A stretch of 25,438 nucleotides of DNA. Source: Candidatus Gallibacteroides avistercoris (GTDB lineage: Bacteria > Bacteroidota > Bacteroidia > Bacteroidales > CHK158-818). Below are positions 24,188-25,438 of this stretch, one piece after another. The number at the start of each line of letters is the position of its first letter. The first letter of the stretch is position 1. Both the position numbers and the translations under genes were made by a program. A model generated the notes under the pieces. That model was not told the DNA's origin, made no database searches, and saw nothing but the letters and a program-made list of their open reading frames with translations. The stretch is taken from the NCBI GenBank assembly GCA_018714665.1, contig DVNA01000174.1, forward strand, positions 1 to 25,438. Reading direction: 5' to 3'.

Positions 24188-24280
24188 ACGTGTCTGTTTT
24201 GCAGCGAGGTTTTATGTACCCAAAATTTTCATCTACAAGCGCATAATGTCCCCGCCAGTATCTATTCCTGTAAATTTTTG

Positions 24281-24288
24281 CAAAAATA
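24281..24288 (-). promoter_or_regulatory. Bacteroidota -7 promoter box TATTTTTG for lysS-gpsA-pgi
   Basis: Exact TAnnTTTG match 93 bases before the lysS ATG. A TTTTAG about 18 bases upstream is a possible -33. The box overlaps a perfect 14-base palindrome, ATTTTTGCAAAAAT, at 24274-24287, which could be an operator or chance in AT-rich DNA. Confidence 0.55.
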
Positions 24289-24539
24289 CGAAAGTTTGCT
24301 CTAAAATACACATCCCGAAGGTAAAAATATAATAAACGACCCGGCACCCAAACATCCGGTCCCATCCATTATTTTTCTCCGTCAATACAAATTACAACGT
24401 CAAACCCAACCATTTTCAGTACCACTTATTCCAAGAAGCGAAAAAAATATCCATATCTCCTGCACAAAAAGGGAACCAGCAAAAGACATCCTCCCGGCCT
24501 CTCCCCCCGAAGTACAAGGCATTTCGCACATCTGTTGAT

Positions 24540-24574
24540 AAAAACAAAAAGGGAGTACCATTTCTTACCCCCTT
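24540..24574 (-). terminator. Rho-independent terminator of the Crp/Fnr-like gene
   Basis: In the minus-strand transcript AAGGGGGTA (24574-24566) pairs with TACTCCCTT (24557-24549), with one G-U pair and an 8-base loop, followed by a T-run interrupted once by G. It begins 29 bases after the stop codon at 24603. Confidence 0.8.
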
Positions 24575-24602
24575 CTGCCTTATCTCTTTTTAACAAACCT
24601 CA

Positions 24603-25307
24603 CTATCCTTTCTCCAACTCATCATCCTGCTCCATATTCAGAATCTCTTTCAACTTGTACCGATCCAGAATGACAATCTCCTGCGGCGTAAAATCTATAA
24701 TACCTTTCTCTTTCAAGTCATTGAGGGCCGCCATGAAGATAGAACGCTGTACACCGAAAAACGAATAGAGATCTTTTTGTTTGCAAACAATCCGAATATC
24801 GGTCGATTTACGTTGGGTAAAACTCAATATCCAAAAAGCCAAACGCTCCTTGACATCACCGGTAGAGATGGAAAGAAACGACTCAATCGTCTTTTGCGAA
24901 CGACGGGAAAGAATATTCAGCAAATTAATCAAAAAAATCGATTCGTTTTGCAAGATAGAGACAAACGCCGCTTTGCTCACCTGCATGATACCGGTATCTT
25001 CCACCGCAAAAACATCACCGGGATAAAACGTACTCCGCCCGAAGAGATGGTTCGGCGCAATTACATTGGGAGCGCTAATCACCTCCGAGACCTTTATTTT
25101 TCCGCTTTTATTAACAATCTCGGAACGAACCTTTCCGGACAAAATGAATTTCAAATGCGTACACTCTTCTCCCTTACGAATAACCTGTTCGCCTGCCGGA
25201 TATTTCAAAAAGTGAAATTTTGTCTTTTCGATCAGCTCTGAAATCTTATTCCTACTTATCCCTTGAAATATAGGAAGTTGCATCAGATTTTCATACATAC
25301 CGTTCAT
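24603..25307 (-). CDS. Crp/Fnr-family transcriptional regulator
   Basis: A 234-residue regulator with a cyclic-nucleotide-binding-type beta-roll (about residues 10-120: LPIFQGISRNKISELIEKTKFHFLKYPAGEQVIRKGE and FILSGKVRSEI) and a C-terminal winged helix-turn-helix (about 165-215: CKQKDLYSFFGVQRSIFMAALNDLKEKGII). The effector pocket lacks the clear GE..R/RSAT signature of cAMP-binding Crp, and no Fnr-type cysteine cluster is seen, so the signal is unknown. I use the ATG at 25307; 25298 is also possible, while the TTG at 25331 falls inside the promoter box at 25329-25336. It is monocistronic, with its own promoter and terminator, and its targets cannot be told from this window. Confidence 0.88.
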   Translation of the reverse strand: MNGMYENLMQLPIFQGISRNKISELIEKTKFHFLKYPAGEQVIRKGEECTHLKFILSGKVRSEIVNKSGKIKVSEVISAPNVIAPNHLFGRSTFYPGDVFAVEDTGIMQVSKAAFVSILQNESIFLINLLNILSRRSQKTIESFLSISTGDVKERLAFWILSFTQRKSTDIRIVCKQKDLYSFFGVQRSIFMAALNDLKEKGIIDFTPQEIVILDRYKLKEILNMEQDDELEKG

Positions 25308-25328
25308 CGCTCGAAATATTTTATTCGC

Positions 25329-25336
25329 CAAATTTA
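25329..25336 (-). promoter_or_regulatory. Bacteroidota -7 promoter box TAAATTTG for the Crp/Fnr-like gene
   Basis: Exact TAnnTTTG match 21 bases before the ATG at 25307, implying a leader of about 15 bases (about 24 to the ATG at 25298). The surrounding DNA up to the window edge is AT-rich and shows no other gene. Confidence 0.5.
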
Positions 25337-25438
25337 TAAATAATTCGTGTAAATAGTTAATATCAGAACAGAAAAAGAGATAAAAATGTTTTAATATCAG
25401 ATGTTAAATCTTTCTCATAGCACCTCAAAAAATTCCTT

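Larger units (their letters stand above)
24188..24602. other. 415-base spacer between lysS and the Crp/Fnr-like gene
   Basis: The left part (24188-24280) is the inferred lysS leader; it holds two tiny reading frames of 3 and 6 sense codons but no attenuator-like lysine run. A promoter box and palindrome follow at 24274-24288. The right end holds the terminator of the regulator gene at 24540-24574. From about 24310 to 24540 I see no gene of credible length, no tRNA and no strong repeat. Confidence 0.6.

Noticed and set aside
24212..24232. A short reading frame (M-K-I-L-G-T) in the lysS leader, 24 bases before lysS
   Set aside because: It has no ribosome-binding site or lysine codon run and no alternative hairpins that would make an attenuator; short frames like this are common by chance.
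1..25438. Search for mobile elements, CRISPR repeats, phage genes, toxin-antitoxin pairs or defence genes
   Set aside because: No transposase, integrase, regular spaced repeat, terminal inverted repeat pair or recognisable defence domain was seen; gene content is core metabolism, translation, replication and envelope.

Overview
The window is ordinary core-type chromosome from a Bacteroidota bacterium, most likely a member of the order Bacteroidales; I cannot resolve the genus. The grounds are the lysS-gpsA-pgi gene run, a LysRS with a C-terminal extension, a BFN-UVR nuclease-like protein, envelope proteins with signal peptides, and above all short intergenic spaces that repeatedly carry exact matches to the Bacteroidota -7 promoter element TAnnTTTG at sensible distances from start codons. 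Shine-Dalgarno sequences are mostly weak or absent, as expected for this phylum. No tRNA, rRNA, CRISPR array, insertion sequence, phage gene or att-like repeat was seen, and I found no convincing new defence or mobile system.

Layout. 1-6217 (minus): an envelope operon reading UPF0104/YbhN-like membrane protein, periplasmic adaptor, RND pump, TolC-like outer-membrane channel; the channel is cut by the window edge. 6218-6346: a divergent promoter region with two mirror-image -7 boxes. 6347-8500 (plus): rsmA and mgtE. 8517-12782 (minus): a BFN-UVR protein, a CNT nucleoside transporter, rsmE, kdsA and an uncharacterised lipoprotein, packed tightly from the transporter onward. 12996-19948 (plus): a secreted GH78-like glycosidase closed by a strong hairpin, then dnaG with a periplasmic glycerophosphodiesterase seven bases behind it, then a secreted M3 zinc peptidase. 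20005-20056: a long bidirectional terminator. 20069-24187 (minus): lysS, gpsA, pgi. 24188-24602: a leader and a largely empty spacer. 24603-25307 (minus): a Crp/Fnr-type regulator with its own terminator and promoter.

How the genes fit together. The left operon builds a tripartite efflux pump spanning both membranes. The kdsA product feeds Kdo synthesis for lipopolysaccharide. rsmA and rsmE modify 16S rRNA. gpsA and pgi supply glycerol-3-phosphate and connect glycolysis to sugar-phosphate pools. The secreted glycosidase, phosphodiesterase and peptidase act on material in the periplasm or outside the cell. The items that most merit a second look are the lipoprotein translationally coupled to kdsA, the GH78-like protein with methionine where the usual catalytic glutamate sits, the C-terminal domain of LysRS, and the mirrored promoter at 6247-6273.
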